Positions 12,501-27,500 of a DNA stretch of 40,243 bases are shown here, piece after piece (positions within the stretch are counted from its first letter, which is position 1; every line of letters begins with the position of its first letter). The translations under genes were made by a program, and so were the position numbers. The stretch comes from Cruorifilaria tuberocauda. Its lineage: Eukaryota > Nematoda > Chromadorea > Rhabditida > Onchocercidae. The notes below the pieces were generated by a model. It made no database searches and was not told where the DNA came from. It was given only the letters and a program-made list of their open reading frames with translations. The stretch covers positions 1 through 40,243 of the forward strand of contig JABVXU010000486.1 of NCBI GenBank assembly GCA_013365365.1. Direction: 5' to 3'.

Positions 12501-15500
12501 GGATATGGTGGTGGTTGGGGATATTCAGCTCATTCTGTTGAAGCAATCCAGTTTCGTACTTCACGTGATATTCGGTTTTTCGGCGTTGGTTTGTACGGCG
12601 GACGCGGCGAGTATATTGCAAAGTATAAGTTCAAATTATAGTTTTTAGTAAATCATTCAAAAAAGTTTTTATTCTTGGAAGGAAATTATTGAAATATTTA
12701 ATTATTGTAATGTACTAATAATTTATTATGAAAAAATTCCGTCGCATCTCAGTAATTGCTAGAAATTAATATCTTTTATTTCTCGAATCTTATAGTAGTG
12801 ATCAACGGTTAAAATACATTTAACTGTCAGTTAATTAATTTTTTTAGATTAAAACTTTATCGACTTTGTCCACCGGATTACGATGAGCAAAACGTTGAAT
12901 TACTCAGTGAGTCTGATGAAATGCTTTACGAATGTGCTGCACATGAGAAAGCGCAGTTATTATTTCCACGTTTTGTGCTAGTCAAATCTAACCTCTGGCA
13001 TGTTATTTGTGCACAAATTAAGTAAGTCTATAAGAAAGGTATTTTTAAAAAGAAATTTACATTTTTTTAAAAAGCAATTTACAATCTCCCCTAAGGAGGG
13101 ATATCTAAGTTGATGTGCAGTTGTTCGAGGCGTTACACTGATTATCAAAAGAGGATTTTTAATATTAGCTATCACAGCATATCAGTTTTACAGATTCAAA
13201 TATCAAAAAGTATTTCAAATTATCAATTTGACTGATTTTTGAACTGTTTGCAAATTACTGTTGTGATTTATCAAGTTTACTAATACAGATTTTCCGGAAA
13301 TGATTTTGATCATAAGTAAATTAAAATTTTTTAAGTGGTCCAAGTTCTGATTGTGGCTCCAATGGGCAATCAAATGTTATTGGTGATGGTGGCGTGCAAT
13401 TTTTTTTCCGTAATTCACGCATGTCCAACAATGGAACTGATATTAATGTTGGTCAAATTCCTGAATTGTTATATGTTTCGGAGACATTTGATGAACAATC
13501 ACCGAATTTTGATGCAAAGGATAAAATTCCAGATGTGTATGTCTTTCATACCGATCAAAATGAATGATAATGATGATTTTTAGTACTTCATTCTGAACTT
13601 TGAAAATTTGAAATACTGTAAATGGTAAATGTTATCATTAGAATCAAAAATAAGCTATCCATTTAGTGAAAAACTTTTACATTGGTAGCTGACCTATTTA
13701 TTTCTACATAATTTCATTATGATTAAATCATTTGAATATTGCTGGCACAAATTGCTTTATATTGTCAATACTGATTAGCAAAAAAGGGATTATTGCTTGG
13801 GAAATGTTATCAACAAAACTATGTTCAACAATACTTATCACCAGTGAATCATTTTTGTAATTGAATGATTAGTTAGTGTAAAAATTATCGTTATCTTCCA
13901 TGCGGGCGAAACATATAAATTTTTTTGTCTTCTAGCTTCTACAATTGTATTTCGTGTGCTATAAGTTCACAGCATCTGTTAGCAGTTTCAACAATTACAA
14001 TTGAATCATTATTTCGTTTGCTTGATTGGTCTGTTCAGAAAGCTTTGCTGGAAATGTTTGATGAAGATAAGATATGGTTCCAAGAATGCAATATGATTAT
14101 TGTTATCTTATCATTAAGATTTTTACGGTTAGTTTTATTTTTGTAATTTATTTTCTTAAAGTTTATATTTTCAAGCCTATTAAATTTTCATATTGAAAGT
14201 AAATTTCAAGTTTTATCAAAGAATTTGATTTTTCCACATAATCTTGAATATTATCGACATAAATTTATCCAAATTAAAGAAAATCCCAAATTTTCCATCC
14301 TGAATATCTCATCCATTTCAGATTTTATATTTGTTCACTTTACCATCCATCTAAAAATGGAAAACAGATGGATAAAAAAGAGCCATCGAATAGTATTGCT
14401 GAACAAATGGTACGATTCTCATCCATAATTTGTTCAATTTTTGAAATTGCAAATGATCAACATAATGATGTAAGTATCTTTAACTGATTTTTTTCATTAC
14501 TTGTTTTTAAATCTAATTTCTCAAAATTCTATCACTTCACCTTAGCCAATCATCTCGAATAATTATTCACCACTTTACTTTGCCAGATTTCGAATAAAAA
14601 TCTCGACGAAATTTTCTTTACATATGGACTTTCATATTTTACCGAAAAGTAACTTCTAATGCTAATGCATTTATCATAAATGCGATTATCCGTATGATTA
14701 TCATAGTCTATCATTATTGAATAATTAAAACATGCTATGAAGTCGGATAATGCAGTACTTATATTTCATTACATTGCTAATTTTATTTTAAATACTTTTA
14801 AAATGAAATGCTTCGAAAATGTCGCATAATAGCTTTAACTAGGAAAGATTTTAACTTAAAATTATGTATTCCCTCCGATTTTACTGATTGTTAAATCATA
14901 AAATCTTGATATCGAAATTGACATTTAAATTTGCTTCTTAAATCTTTTTGATGTTAAATCTAAACAGTATTATTCAGAGTATAGCTTATTCAATATTACT
15001 GGAAGAAACAGTTGATTGTGCGGTTCAATGTTCACATGTACTATATCCTAGCTCGGCAATTTTTCTGGATCGACTTTCTTTTTTGATGTCAACACCAAAC
15101 CGTGAATGGTCGTTAATTGCATTATTAAATGCGCTGTTAAGTCAGCAATATGTAAGGAGCATTTTATTGTTCTCTTTTTCTGTCTACTCAAAAATTGATT
15201 AAAATTTCCAAAAACGTGAAATTTGTTTTATTAAAAGTTGGGAAAATTTAAAAAATAATGAAAAAATTTGAATCAACTATAGTATTGAAAAGCAATGAAA
15301 GGACTGAATAAGCGTAAATTTATTTGTTGATACATTCTGCATTTAATGGAAGATATTACCACATAGATAAATATACAATAATAATAGTTTCATCGTAGAA
15401 TTATTGCATTTTAGGTTTTACCAACTCTGCTTGGTTCCGGACGTAACTTCATACAATTCCCAATTCTGCTCGCTAAAATGAACGAACAGTTTGGTAAAAA

Positions 15501-18500
15501 AAGGATATCTGGAAGTCAATATCGTGTTGTTTCAATACAAAATATATTTCGATTTCTATTTGAAATGGCTTTCATATCGACAACATTGGTTCAAGTAAAT
15601 CTTCATTAATTTGAAACTAAAATTCGATAACATATTTTTGATGATTCAAACCAGAAAATTTTAGATATTAGGTAATTCAGTACATCTCTACTTGCATTAC
15701 ATCTAATTATGAAGCTTCTCTTTTAGAATGAAAGCCGAACGCGGCTTAGAACTGCTGCGCATTCACTTATTACTGCAATTGCACGAGAGTTAGTTACATT
15801 TAAAGATACTATTGGTGATGGTCCACCTATCCTGCAAACACCAAACAGGTATTTCCTTCCATTACTGTAATATACTTTAAATCTCTTCGTTAATACATGA
15901 ATATCATCAGTGGTGGTTCAGGTTAATTCTACTATAAACGCATTTTATTACTTCTATTAATTTCAAAAATTTTACCGCTTAAAAAATTTTTCATGGGCTT
16001 ATTGGTTAATATGGTGTAGCATACAGTAAGTTATAACATTAAATACAGTCATATTATGTATATAAACCACAATAGTATGATTGTAAACTGTATCATATAT
16101 ATATTAACTCAGAATATATGCGCCCGTTTTTGGCAGTTCCTTTCTTCATTTATAGACAGTTAAGTCTTTGATTAATATTTCAGTAGATGAATTTTTCACT
16201 TAAATACTATTGAAAATTTGATAATCTCTAATCTTTTATTTTAGATTTCGACACACTGCGACACACGCAAGTTGGGACGTAAGTAGCGGCGCATGCGATG
16301 CAATTGCATTAAGTGTTGATGTGATTGGTATTACTTTACATGGGGTTGGCGTATACTGTGCTCATCATGATCAAGAACAAAGTTTTGTATGTGAGGTAAA
16401 TCAATTTTTCCATTTCAAGAAGATAATTGTGATAATTTTCGCAACATATCTGCTCTACATCATATATTTCATTGATTAGTTAAATGCAACAAAATTTAGA
16501 TATTGCTTAATAGTGGGGATGCAGCCCATGAACAATGGAACGTATTGGAAAAGGTTGTCGGAACATTGGCAAATAAATTTGAGACATGCCAGCGAGAAAT
16601 AGCTCTGTTACGATTGACGAAAGCTATTAAACTCCAACCTGGTTGTACTTATGCTATCAAATTGCAAATTAATGGTGGCAAAACATTTTGTGGTGAAGGT
16701 TGGAATTCTAATTTTTTTCCACTAGCTTTTATCAATTTCAAATGGATAGTTCGGCGTGTTGTTGAATGAGAGCAGGGAGGAAATGTCAAAAATAGAACTG
16801 ATTGCTATTTCGGCATTGCAGTGATCAATGGTGTTAGTTAAATGGTGTTAGTTGCCACCATTTGATAACTGACATGATGAATCTCTTTCAAAATATTAAA
16901 AATTCCTTAGCAGCTCGTAAATTGCAATGCTTAATGACCTAGCAAAATTCATTAAAATCTATGATAACGATGCTAGAATTTCTCATACCATTAATTATAT
17001 CGAATATAGAATTTTATATCTTTTCCTATTATTTAACATCATTCTTTGGAAAGATATACCTACACCAAAATAGATTTCAAATTTTCCGTTTAGATTTTAA
17101 AAATTTTTTTTAGGAGGCATTGGAACTGTCCGATTGTGTAATGGGAGTCGGATGCATTTTGAATCGTGTAGTTTAAGTCTAAATGGAACTTCTTTATCTC
17201 GTGGTCAAATACCATTCGTTCTATATTCCATACAAGATGATGAAAGCGGCGCTATACAACAATTGGCTAATCCTGAACAGGTTTTTTGTTATCTTTCATT
17301 TTTCTTCATAATTTTCGATGATTTATTATTCTATTTTTATTTTTATTTAAAAATTTTTTTTCCTTTTTAAATCAAGATTAAAAAATTCCTGATTCAAAAG
17401 TTTCGAACTATAATCTAACCAGAAAGCTATAAAAGTATCAGGTATCTGTCCTGTAAGCAAAGGCTGAAAATACACATCTGATTTGAGGAATGAAATATTG
17501 CAATATCGAGTATTTAGCATAGTTAGATCAAGAAAGTAATGTAGCATTCGGTAATAAAAGAGGGAAAGCCAAATAATATAATAATATTTCTTGCTCGCAA
17601 AATTTCCATCAAAGATTTATTCTAAAAAAGAATAAATGTGATTATTATCTCCTTTTATTTACTCTTCAATAGCGATGATCACCTCTTTACAATTTATTAA
17701 AACATTACATATCATTTTTGGTAGCTTTTTAGTGCTTAAATATCAGATTTCTTAGTATGATAGCAAAAATTTACTTCAATATAACTCATACATTTATTAT
17801 TTTTTAGTTGGCTAATTGGTTCTTGTTGATAATTCGAATGTTATCATCCAAAATGTCGGATCTAATTGCAGCTGGAAATTTTTTTTCTCAGGAACAGTCT
17901 TTTTGTTCAAGTATTGCAGGTAAGTTTTATCATTTCATTCGTAAGCTATCACCATTATTTGTTTCCATTTATCATTTATAAAAACATATTCGACACGTAT
18001 TTCTCCCATGAACAAAGATAAGTTTTGAATATATTCATTGGTTATGGAAATCATCAAGGTATATCATAAGTTAAAGAAAATAATTTTCCAATTTATGAAT
18101 ATGTCTGATAAATGGTAAAAAATGTTATAATGTAATGATTAAAATTTCAAAAATATAATATCTGTGATGATATTGGTAATGATGGGAAATTCTCTTCAAG
18201 GTTATATAATGGTTTTTTTGGAAGCGAATCCGCATCGTGCATTGGATGTTGTTGCAGTCTTAGATGATCTATTGCCTATGCTTTCATCAGCAAATGGTGA
18301 ACGACTTGCTGAGGAACGTGAACGTGCATTTGCTAAGTATTAATCGTTGAAATTTAATAAATAATTAGAGTAAATTACATGGCATAAATAATTTGTGTTG
18401 TTTATAGATCAACACAGCAGAACAGCGCTTATTCACGTAGTTTGCAAACGGTTGTTGAATCAGCGCATCCATATTCCTCTTGTGGAATTCATTCCCAAGT

Positions 18501-21500
18501 AATTAGTTTGTTAGAATAAAAAATATTTATTGATGAACTAAATTAATCAATAATAATAACATATTACTGTTCGATCATGGGCAAGATTTTAATTATTTTA
18601 ATTTTATGCTTGAATAATTCTCATTAACCTATGATTTCAACCTATAATATGGTTATTCCATTATTATTAATCATTGAAGATGTTTACCATCATAAAACAA
18701 CCAACTCACAATTCTTTCTTGATGAAATGATGAATTTTTTAAACAGGTTGTGGACTTCGGGAAAGAAGTTCAATTTATGACGGTGCAGTTTAGTGAAGAA
18801 TGCTGTACTGGTCAAGCAGATGATATCTTATGGATTTATGCTAAAGTTGGTAGCGAGCATTATGTACCTATTGGAAGGTTAATTTTTGCTTTTTATTCAA
18901 AATTTCCTTGAAACTTTATTAAATAGATGAATTTTTGGGTTTTTTAGATACTGCGGTGATCGTAGCTGGCCGGATCGTATACTTTTGATTCCGGGCTGCA
19001 ATTTATGGTTCATACTGGAATCGGCGTTTTATTCAACAGATAAACCTGTTGAACAGGTTGATTATATCAGCACCTTTAGAATTTCTGTCTGTGAACTTAT
19101 TTTAGATGTTAAAGTTTTCAGAAGTATTCAAAGTTTCATTGGAAATGAATTTTTTGGTGATGCGCGGATTTGACTTTTTCAGATCTACGGTTATCGATGT
19201 ACGGTTACAGGATATCGATATCCGGAAAAAGATTCAGACATGATTCTGGAAGAAGAATTGACTTGGATTTGTGCGAGTGCTTGCAGACTTCTCGTTCAGG
19301 TACAGTTTCTCATTTCATTATTATAATCCGGACAATTTTGTTTACTTTTAAGCTTTTATTCAAGCACTCTTAATATCTTTCAAAAATTTGTTTGTTATGA
19401 ATTTTGCATGTTGAACTTTCCGCAAGAAATAAGATATATATACTTTTATTTTTCCCAATCGTTAAATATATGAATTTCGCTATACACTACCATTTTCAGA
19501 TACCATCTATTAAAACAGTGGTGGCAGCAGTAACGATGATTGAGGATGAGATTGACGATATTGTCTGTAAACACGGTACATTGCTTCGAAAAGGATTAAA
19601 TCTTACCCATATTCCAACAGTTAATGAAGTTCTGAAGCGTAATTTACCAGGCCCTTCGCAAACGTCAGGTAAAGTTATATTTTTATCAGTTTGATGAAAA
19701 AATTTTCAACTTTTTTCATATGAGTCAAAAATCAATTATAGTAATAGATGTCTGTTTCAAAATAATTTGCCGTATTAAAATAGAAGAATATTTATTTTAC
19801 TTCCGCTCTTCCACAATTTAATTTTTTCTTCGAAAGATCAAGTAAGTCTATCGAGTTTAATTTGATGTAGAACCAAGTTTGCTTAATCAAATTAATTCTT
19901 TTCAAGATCTGAAATTCTTAAAAGAGTTTATTGCTGCTTCTACAAGTACTCTTGCTGGTTTCTTGGCGCGATGGATGATGAATGAACCAGTTGTAGACCT
20001 TCATTCCAGTCAACTTCTAATGTCTAATGAAGAAACTCGACTTAGAATTCCCACCCAGGTAATTACGAAAGAAAAAGTTATTCTCCATTAGAGTAAATAG
20101 CGATAATTTTCTTCATCATCGATTTAATTTTACTGGACCAATTACTTATATTACAATTTATCTGGATACTGGGAATGTAACATATCTGAGTTAATGATGA
20201 AGTTAATGAATTAGAAGATTGTTGGTTACTATCTTAGCTTATCAATGAATTTTAATTTTTTTTTGGAAATAAAAAAATCTAATGAATTATTAATGTTTTA
20301 TGAATTGTGTTTCAAGATAAAACTCATCCCTCGAGACCAGTACGGTCGTCTTGCAATTTGTCCAAATATGAAAGTTGAAATTACGGTTCGTATTGGAATG
20401 GCAGCAGAAAATAGTAATTCAAATCTTTGTCCAACTAATCGATCAGCAACAACTGTTCCTTCGCCACAATCCATCAAGGTTAATTTAATTTACATTTTGA
20501 AAATTATTTCCTCTTATAGTGTGAAAGTTTGGTGTAGGAAATAAAAGGATATGGCTAATTTATGTTAGTTAGTTTCTTTGATTTCCCTGTGTATAAATCT
20601 CAGCTATTAAGACTTGCAATTTTTGTTTTGAGTAGAAAATTGAGATTTACAACTTAAACTTCCGTAATGATTAAATTAAATTTTCAAGGAGCCTTATCGT
20701 CCAGTCTATATTAACAAAACACGATATGTTTCGATTACAACGATGACTGCTTATCAAGATTATTGCTTCGAAGAATTACGCCTTGGATGTTACAAAGATA
20801 CAGTAATGAAGGAGCAGCTTGTTGTAAATCAACAAGCTGATAGCAGGTTTATCTTTCTTTGATTTCCTATGAAATCAGGTGATTTAAGCTTTCAATTAAT
20901 TTTCATTTTTAGGATGTTTATTTCGGTCTATCTATGAGATACTTAGCTATGTGTATATGGGAGTAATATAGATATTCAGCAGTTTCTTTTTTCTTACCTT
21001 ATGGTTAATTCCATGTTGATTTAAAAAATTTTTTCATCCAGTTTTTTGGCTAATTGGACACCCAAACATGGCGGTACATATCGAATCGAATGTCGTTTGG
21101 ATGGATTTCAATTAGCTCAGAGCTATTTGGTTGAAGTAATTTTAAAAGTGATATTGCACGAATTTTAGAGGATATTTTGCATTATATTAAGTATGAGATA
21201 TTGCTCGAAATAATTACTCTTAATTTTCTTCTTTCTCGAAGAAAGAGCTTGCAGTATAGTTTTCAATTTTTTCATGCTACTTGTTAATATTTATGATTTT
21301 TTATAGGTTCAGGATAACAATGTGTTTGGTAACTCAGTTTCATCAAAAGAAGGCAGTCAAAATCGTTTGAATCGAAGGATAGCTCATTTTAGCAGGTTTG
21401 ATTTGAATCTTACTGTCAAATATGGAAAGATTAGAAGAAATAAAAATATAGAAAATATTTTCGAGTGAGTTACTTTCAGGGTACGTTTTGCTTTTTGTGA

Positions 21501-24500
21501 TCAAAAATTAATGACAAAAGGTGTACGAATTCGTGCTTCGCCAGCCATGAATTCATCACAAATTGGTATCGTACCGCGTGGTGCCACCGTTTCTTATATT
21601 GAAGAAGTAGAAAACGTAGATGGTGTTTGGTTACGGCTTACCGATGAAGCTTGCGCAATGTATTGTGATATACAATCACCTTCACAGGTACGCATACTTG
21701 TAGATTGTTACTATCAGAGTGACAGTCGACTTGATGAATTCTGTATTGGTGATTTCTTATGAATCTTCGAAAATTTAGGCATTTTTATTAATTAAAAACT
21801 GTCAATCTAACTTTAATTAGGGTTATTTCCTTAATTTATAAAGTATTCAGAAAATTCCAATTAACATTTATCGCTTTATCCTCATTTCGACGTCTAAATA
21901 CAAAAGATATTTGTTTCAATTAATTTTATTACGAATAGCATCTATTTGTATGACAACGACATTTGTGAAAAGTAAAAGTTTAATTTTGATTAATTAAAGT
22001 GCAGCTGAATTTTTTAATCTTTTGATTATTTTCAGGGATGGTGCTTGCAGTATAGCAATCATTTAGGACGATCATTCTTATTGTTACAATCAGATTCTGC
22101 AGAAGGTCTCATTTTTGGTTCCAATTTACTAAGTACCACTATTCAATTACCACAGAATACAGGAGCATCCAATGAGCAGTATCTTGAGCAATCGTTGCAG
22201 TTGGATGTTGAAGAGGTGATTCAATTTTTCCTTAATAAAAATATAAATAGATTTTTATGTCATAATTCCAGATAATATTTATTAAGGGAAGAGTTAAAGC
22301 GTAGTATGTAGATAGAAAAATTTTTCTCATAATAAGTTATTTCAATTCAATTATTCATATTTTCTTACCCTCATCCTGAATTTCTTTCGTAAAGGAATAG
22401 TATCACTTTGCTATGCCAGTAGTAGAATTGTTTCGGAATTTAAAAATCAACTGAATTGCATTTCTTATAGATATACATAGCATGCGGTTCGCTTCCAGTA
22501 TCGATTTATAATTATCCATCAGTGGATGCCATTTCTGGTGATTTTATTAACAATACGAAAACGAATGAGATAAGATCATCTGGTTGGATCCACAATAAAC
22601 AAGGGATATGGATACGGTTATCAGGCTTCGATCAGAAATATGCTTTTGTGCAGGCAATCGATTTTCTTTATTATTCCCATCGATCAGTTTTATTTGGAAA
22701 TTTCTTTTTTTGTTTTATTTCGTTGGAATTATGAAAGACTTAAAATCGATTTTGAACAGTTCATTGTACTAAGGATTGAACTTGAGTTTTATTTTAATGA
22801 AGCCTTGATTACTGAATGAATTCATGATAAATTTTGTAGGATTTGATTGGTAATCGATATTTACAAAAAATAAGTACCACCACTCAACGTTGTGTCAATG
22901 GTAATGGTGAAGGTTCGCCGACGGGACAAAAACCTGTAGCGCAAATTTATCCACTATCAAGGTTACAATAAGTTAGCTAATTAGTTAAAATATTCCAATT
23001 AGTATACTTAACAGAAGAAAAGCTATTGTAATGTTATTTTATAACTTATTTAAATTGAAGAGAATAATTTTTAGTTCAATTTTAGAAACGAACAACCGGT
23101 ACATGCACTAAAACCTTCAATTGTTGACTGCTGTCGAACTGTATTCGCTGCATTTCTGTGGCATGAAAGATTAGTCAAGGATGCGATGGTGTGCAGTACT
23201 TACCTTAAATTTCATCCGGAATTATATTCCGTAAGTTCCTTTCCAACAAAGATTTCATTTTAAAAATTAAAAATTTTAATTGTATAAGCATATTGAAAAA
23301 TTAATACACTTAATATCTATTAGATAATGAATTCAAAAGTTAGAAATTAGATAAAATTTTTGATATTTCCAATAAAATCAATTTAGTCTGTTAAAAACTT
23401 TAAAATTTACTTCAGCTTATCTTTTATCTCAGGCAGCTTATGGTCAAAATCGAATGGAGCTGATCATGGCTACACCACTGCATTCACTTTTTAGTATTTG
23501 GCAAGAAATTAATACGGCAGTGCAAACTAGCATTGAACAGCGTTCAGTATTTTTGCATCCAATAACTGCACGGCAATTTGATGTGAATCCTATAACTGCG
23601 AGTATTGGTAATTCTCGACAAGTTCGTCTTTCTTGCTATTTAATAATGTTTTGCTATTTTTTTGAACTTTCAAGCTTTTGTTCTTGATTTTCAGTTATGT
23701 TATTTGTCGTTTGTTAGTCAGAAGAGAGACGTTTTTGAGTATTTAAAAAATTATTAATATTTTGAAATGAAAAAATGAAGGATTATTGTTAAGGAATTAT
23801 CGTCAGCTCAACGAAAAGATTTATGCGAGCTTTGTGAAGAGTGGCACATTGTACCAGTAACCATGCATATGCGCACGGCACATCCTGGATGTGGCAAATA
23901 TTCCGATGGTCAAGGATATAACAGTTCTGGTAAATATACAAATGGTTGGTCAGGAAATTGTGGTGACGGTGGACGACCAAGTGCTGTTTGGTAAACTCTT
24001 TTTTTAACCGATTTATCCATTCCGGGTAGTTTAAAATTTTCCTTTAGATTTTAGAAAATTACTACATTCCAGGTATTTGATGTGTACTAAATGCCGATCA
24101 AAATATTTGCTGCAGACTCCATCCGGATATCAACAGGTAACATATACGTTTCTAATCAATTTTCCGATTTTAGAATTGTGATTTGTCGAAAATGGAAAGA
24201 AGGTAAAATTCAAGAATTTATATTTTTAAGTGCTCAACATTTCGGTGCTACATGAAATCGACTCAATCTTTGTCTGCAAATTTCCATTTCATACTGTCAT
24301 TTTGGAAATTGAAATTTTTGAAAATTTTCTTGTTGCATAAAGTGGAACGCCTTCTATTCCATAAAATTACACCACAAAACCTTGAACGATATTGTTCAAT
24401 TTTTATTCCATTTACTTATGAATTCAAAAAATTATTTGAACTTATAAATTCACACACTTTTTCAAAGTGTCCAATTTAGGAGCGAAACCGTCGATGGCAT

Positions 24501-27500
24501 GAATTTTGCACTTCCTCAGCTGCCGCAGAAATGTCTCCAGAAGCAGTAATGAAGCAAAACGCTATGTTTTTGTTGGAGTTGAATGCGTGTATGGAAGGTG
24601 ACAGTAAGGATACGTCAACAGCAACATCAGGATGGACAATAAATCTTTTTCCACAAACATCCGTCGTAACACATACAGGAACTTCTGCATGTATACCAAC
24701 GGATGTTGGAATAGTATCTCATCTGGTTTGTGATTTTCGAAATCTTTAATATTGGATAAGTTTCAACGATCAACAGAATCATGCCCATATTCTCTATAGG
24801 ACCAGACATTTCCAGTGTAAGATCTAGGAATTCTAAGACACTGAGTTGCAATAATCAATCTTGAAGTAAACTCAGAAACTCATGTTTTAGTTTTGAGCAA
24901 CTAGCTAGTGATTAATTGTTCAGATACATAATTATAGATAAAATAGCTGCCATTAACTGGGACTGCCATTTAAATTTTTGAGATCTTGTTATCGGAACAG
25001 AAAAAAAATAGGCATAATTGGATTATGATAATAAACAACGATTGAAAATTAGCGTACTTGATAACCTACACGAATCACTGAGAATTCAAGTCCATAAATC
25101 ATTCAGTCCAGAATTTTTTGCATTTTGGATGATACTAATATATTCCACTAATGACGAATGTTTCTAGCAATTATCAAATGAACGTGAAAATTTTTGTCAT
25201 CTACGGAAACTATCATATGCAAGTGATCCAGGTCCGAAACATACTAGTACTGGAGTTCATCTCGCTCTTTCAAATTACAATCCTCTATATTCTAAAAGAC
25301 GGGTGAATTGTTACCAAAATTCCCAGGATCAAAGAGGACTTTTTGTATGAAAAGCTATGAAAAAGAAATTAAATTGAATGAAAGAAAGTTATCAACAAAT
25401 ATTTCATTTTTGAATCAGATTTCAAAAAATTTGATTGTTTGATTCTTAAATCAGATTCCAAGAAATTATTAATGTGAATAATTTTAGCTTGGTTCATCAC
25501 CGCTAACAAATGCTACCAATCGTTGTGAATTGGTTACTTCGATACGTCAGAAAATGTTAGAGGGATACGAAAGACGACAATCAGCTGAAGTAATCTTATT
25601 TATACAATGATATTCACTTAACTTTTAAAAAATTTAGTTAGTTTTCTGAAATTTTTTATTTCTAAACCTTGTTTTTCTTTTTGAAATTCTTAAGAGTTCC
25701 AATAAATTAAAAATTTTTTTTCCTTGCAGATTGTTCGTAGCCCATCTGTAGCGTTGAAATCATTATTGGCACTGGTTGAGCAGAATAACACTTCAGGAAA
25801 TTGTAATTTTTGAAATAATTTTAAGATTTGTCATCGACAAAAGCGATAAACAATAACTGTGATTTTAATTGCTATAACAGAGCAAAACTGTGTAACCATA
25901 GATCTTAAATATGAATGTGAAATTTCCAAGGATATAATTTTACATATCATTAGATATTATTAGTAGATGTTAAAATAAAGGATGAAGAAAGGGAGAATCG
26001 TTGGAAAACAGCTAATATAGATTTCATTGATAAATTTTAATGAATATTTAGATATCAATTAATATTATCTCCTTGTTCAACATATTTTAGCAAATCTAAC
26101 TGTTTCACTTCGTCGGCCAGTGCTTGCTTTTGTTATGGAGCGACATAATTTAGCTCGTATACGAGAAGCAATGGCAACTGCTATAGCTCGTGCTACATTC
26201 TTCGCACATTCATTTCGTGTTTGGAACTGGCTTCTGAAATTGGTTTCAACCGAATCTAGGTAAGGTCTAAAAAATTGAGCTTAAAATTTGAGCTAAAAAA
26301 AATCGAGCTTATAGTTTTTTTTTCAGAATTTTAAAGTTATTCAAAATTGAAGAATTATCTCGTTTCATTGCTCAGCTTGATTAATTGAGAATAATATTTA
26401 AGAATAAAAAAAAAATCACAAATATAAGTCATACCAAATACTTCGAAAATTGTCTACGTTGAAGATTTTCTTTATTTGATTCCACGGCATAACTTTATTT
26501 ATAATAGATTAGAAATGTCTATAGGAAATTTCAAGAAATTATTGTAATTTATCGATAACTATAACGTGAATTTTCTTAAAAATTCTATTATCGAATCTTA
26601 TTTTTTTAGTGTTGCTGATATTCTTTGGCAGTATTTAACAGCAATGAACTCTTATGTACCTCTGTGTCGATGGCGTAAAAATAATTTGCGTTTAGCAACA
26701 AATTTACGTCTTTTACCACATCCATGGCGTGTTTGTTATTTGGCTGGCCCAATTGCTACTAAAATGGTCCAACAATTACATTCTTTTTTACATACAGTTG
26801 CGGTTATTGTACAATCAAATGGTGTTGACACAAACTTACGCTGCTTATGCTTCCGAGTTTGGACCTTCCAATTAACAGTTCATGAACAGGTTCATTTAAA
26901 ATTAATGTGAAATAAATGCTTCCACTTTCGATGATCTTTTCTTTCTTAACACCTTCCACAAGTGAACGTGGCATTACAGAATTCATCACAGTATGTAAGG
27001 TATATCTAGTTCATATTTTGTTTATTTTTCCTGGGTAATTTAAATTTTAGGATTTGCTTTCTCTTATATGCGACGTATTAGCAAGTGTTGGTAACGTTCT
27101 CGCAGATTCATCCTCAGATCATTCTTGGAATCTAGACGATAGCGAACGAAAAACAGACCATCGGTCAACTCGTGAAGAAAGACCGTCGTTGCTTAGAAAA
27201 CGTGAGATTCAATGATCACATTAAAATTCCAGCTTTAGAAAATTTTCGGGATTGAAGTTTGGCTGTTCAACATTATGTGTTAGTAATATAATAAAGCGCA
27301 ATTGTTTTTACTTATATATTGCTAAGGAATATGGGACGGATTTATAAAATTTATAAATTTTCCTAGAGTTTATTGATTAGCAAGATTTTCTAGCAGTGGG
27401 TTTTAACAGTTACTTCGATAGGGTAGCAAAACTTTGTTTTTCAGCTCAAGCAGATGTTAAACAAATGGAAGATATTACTGGTATTTTGCGTTATGAAGCA

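Noticed and set aside
26980..26994. Possible 15-base micro-exon (NSSQY) between exons 58 and 59
   Set aside because: It is flanked by ACAG and GTAAGG and is in phase, but direct joining of exons 58 and 59 aligns to the human protein without a gap.
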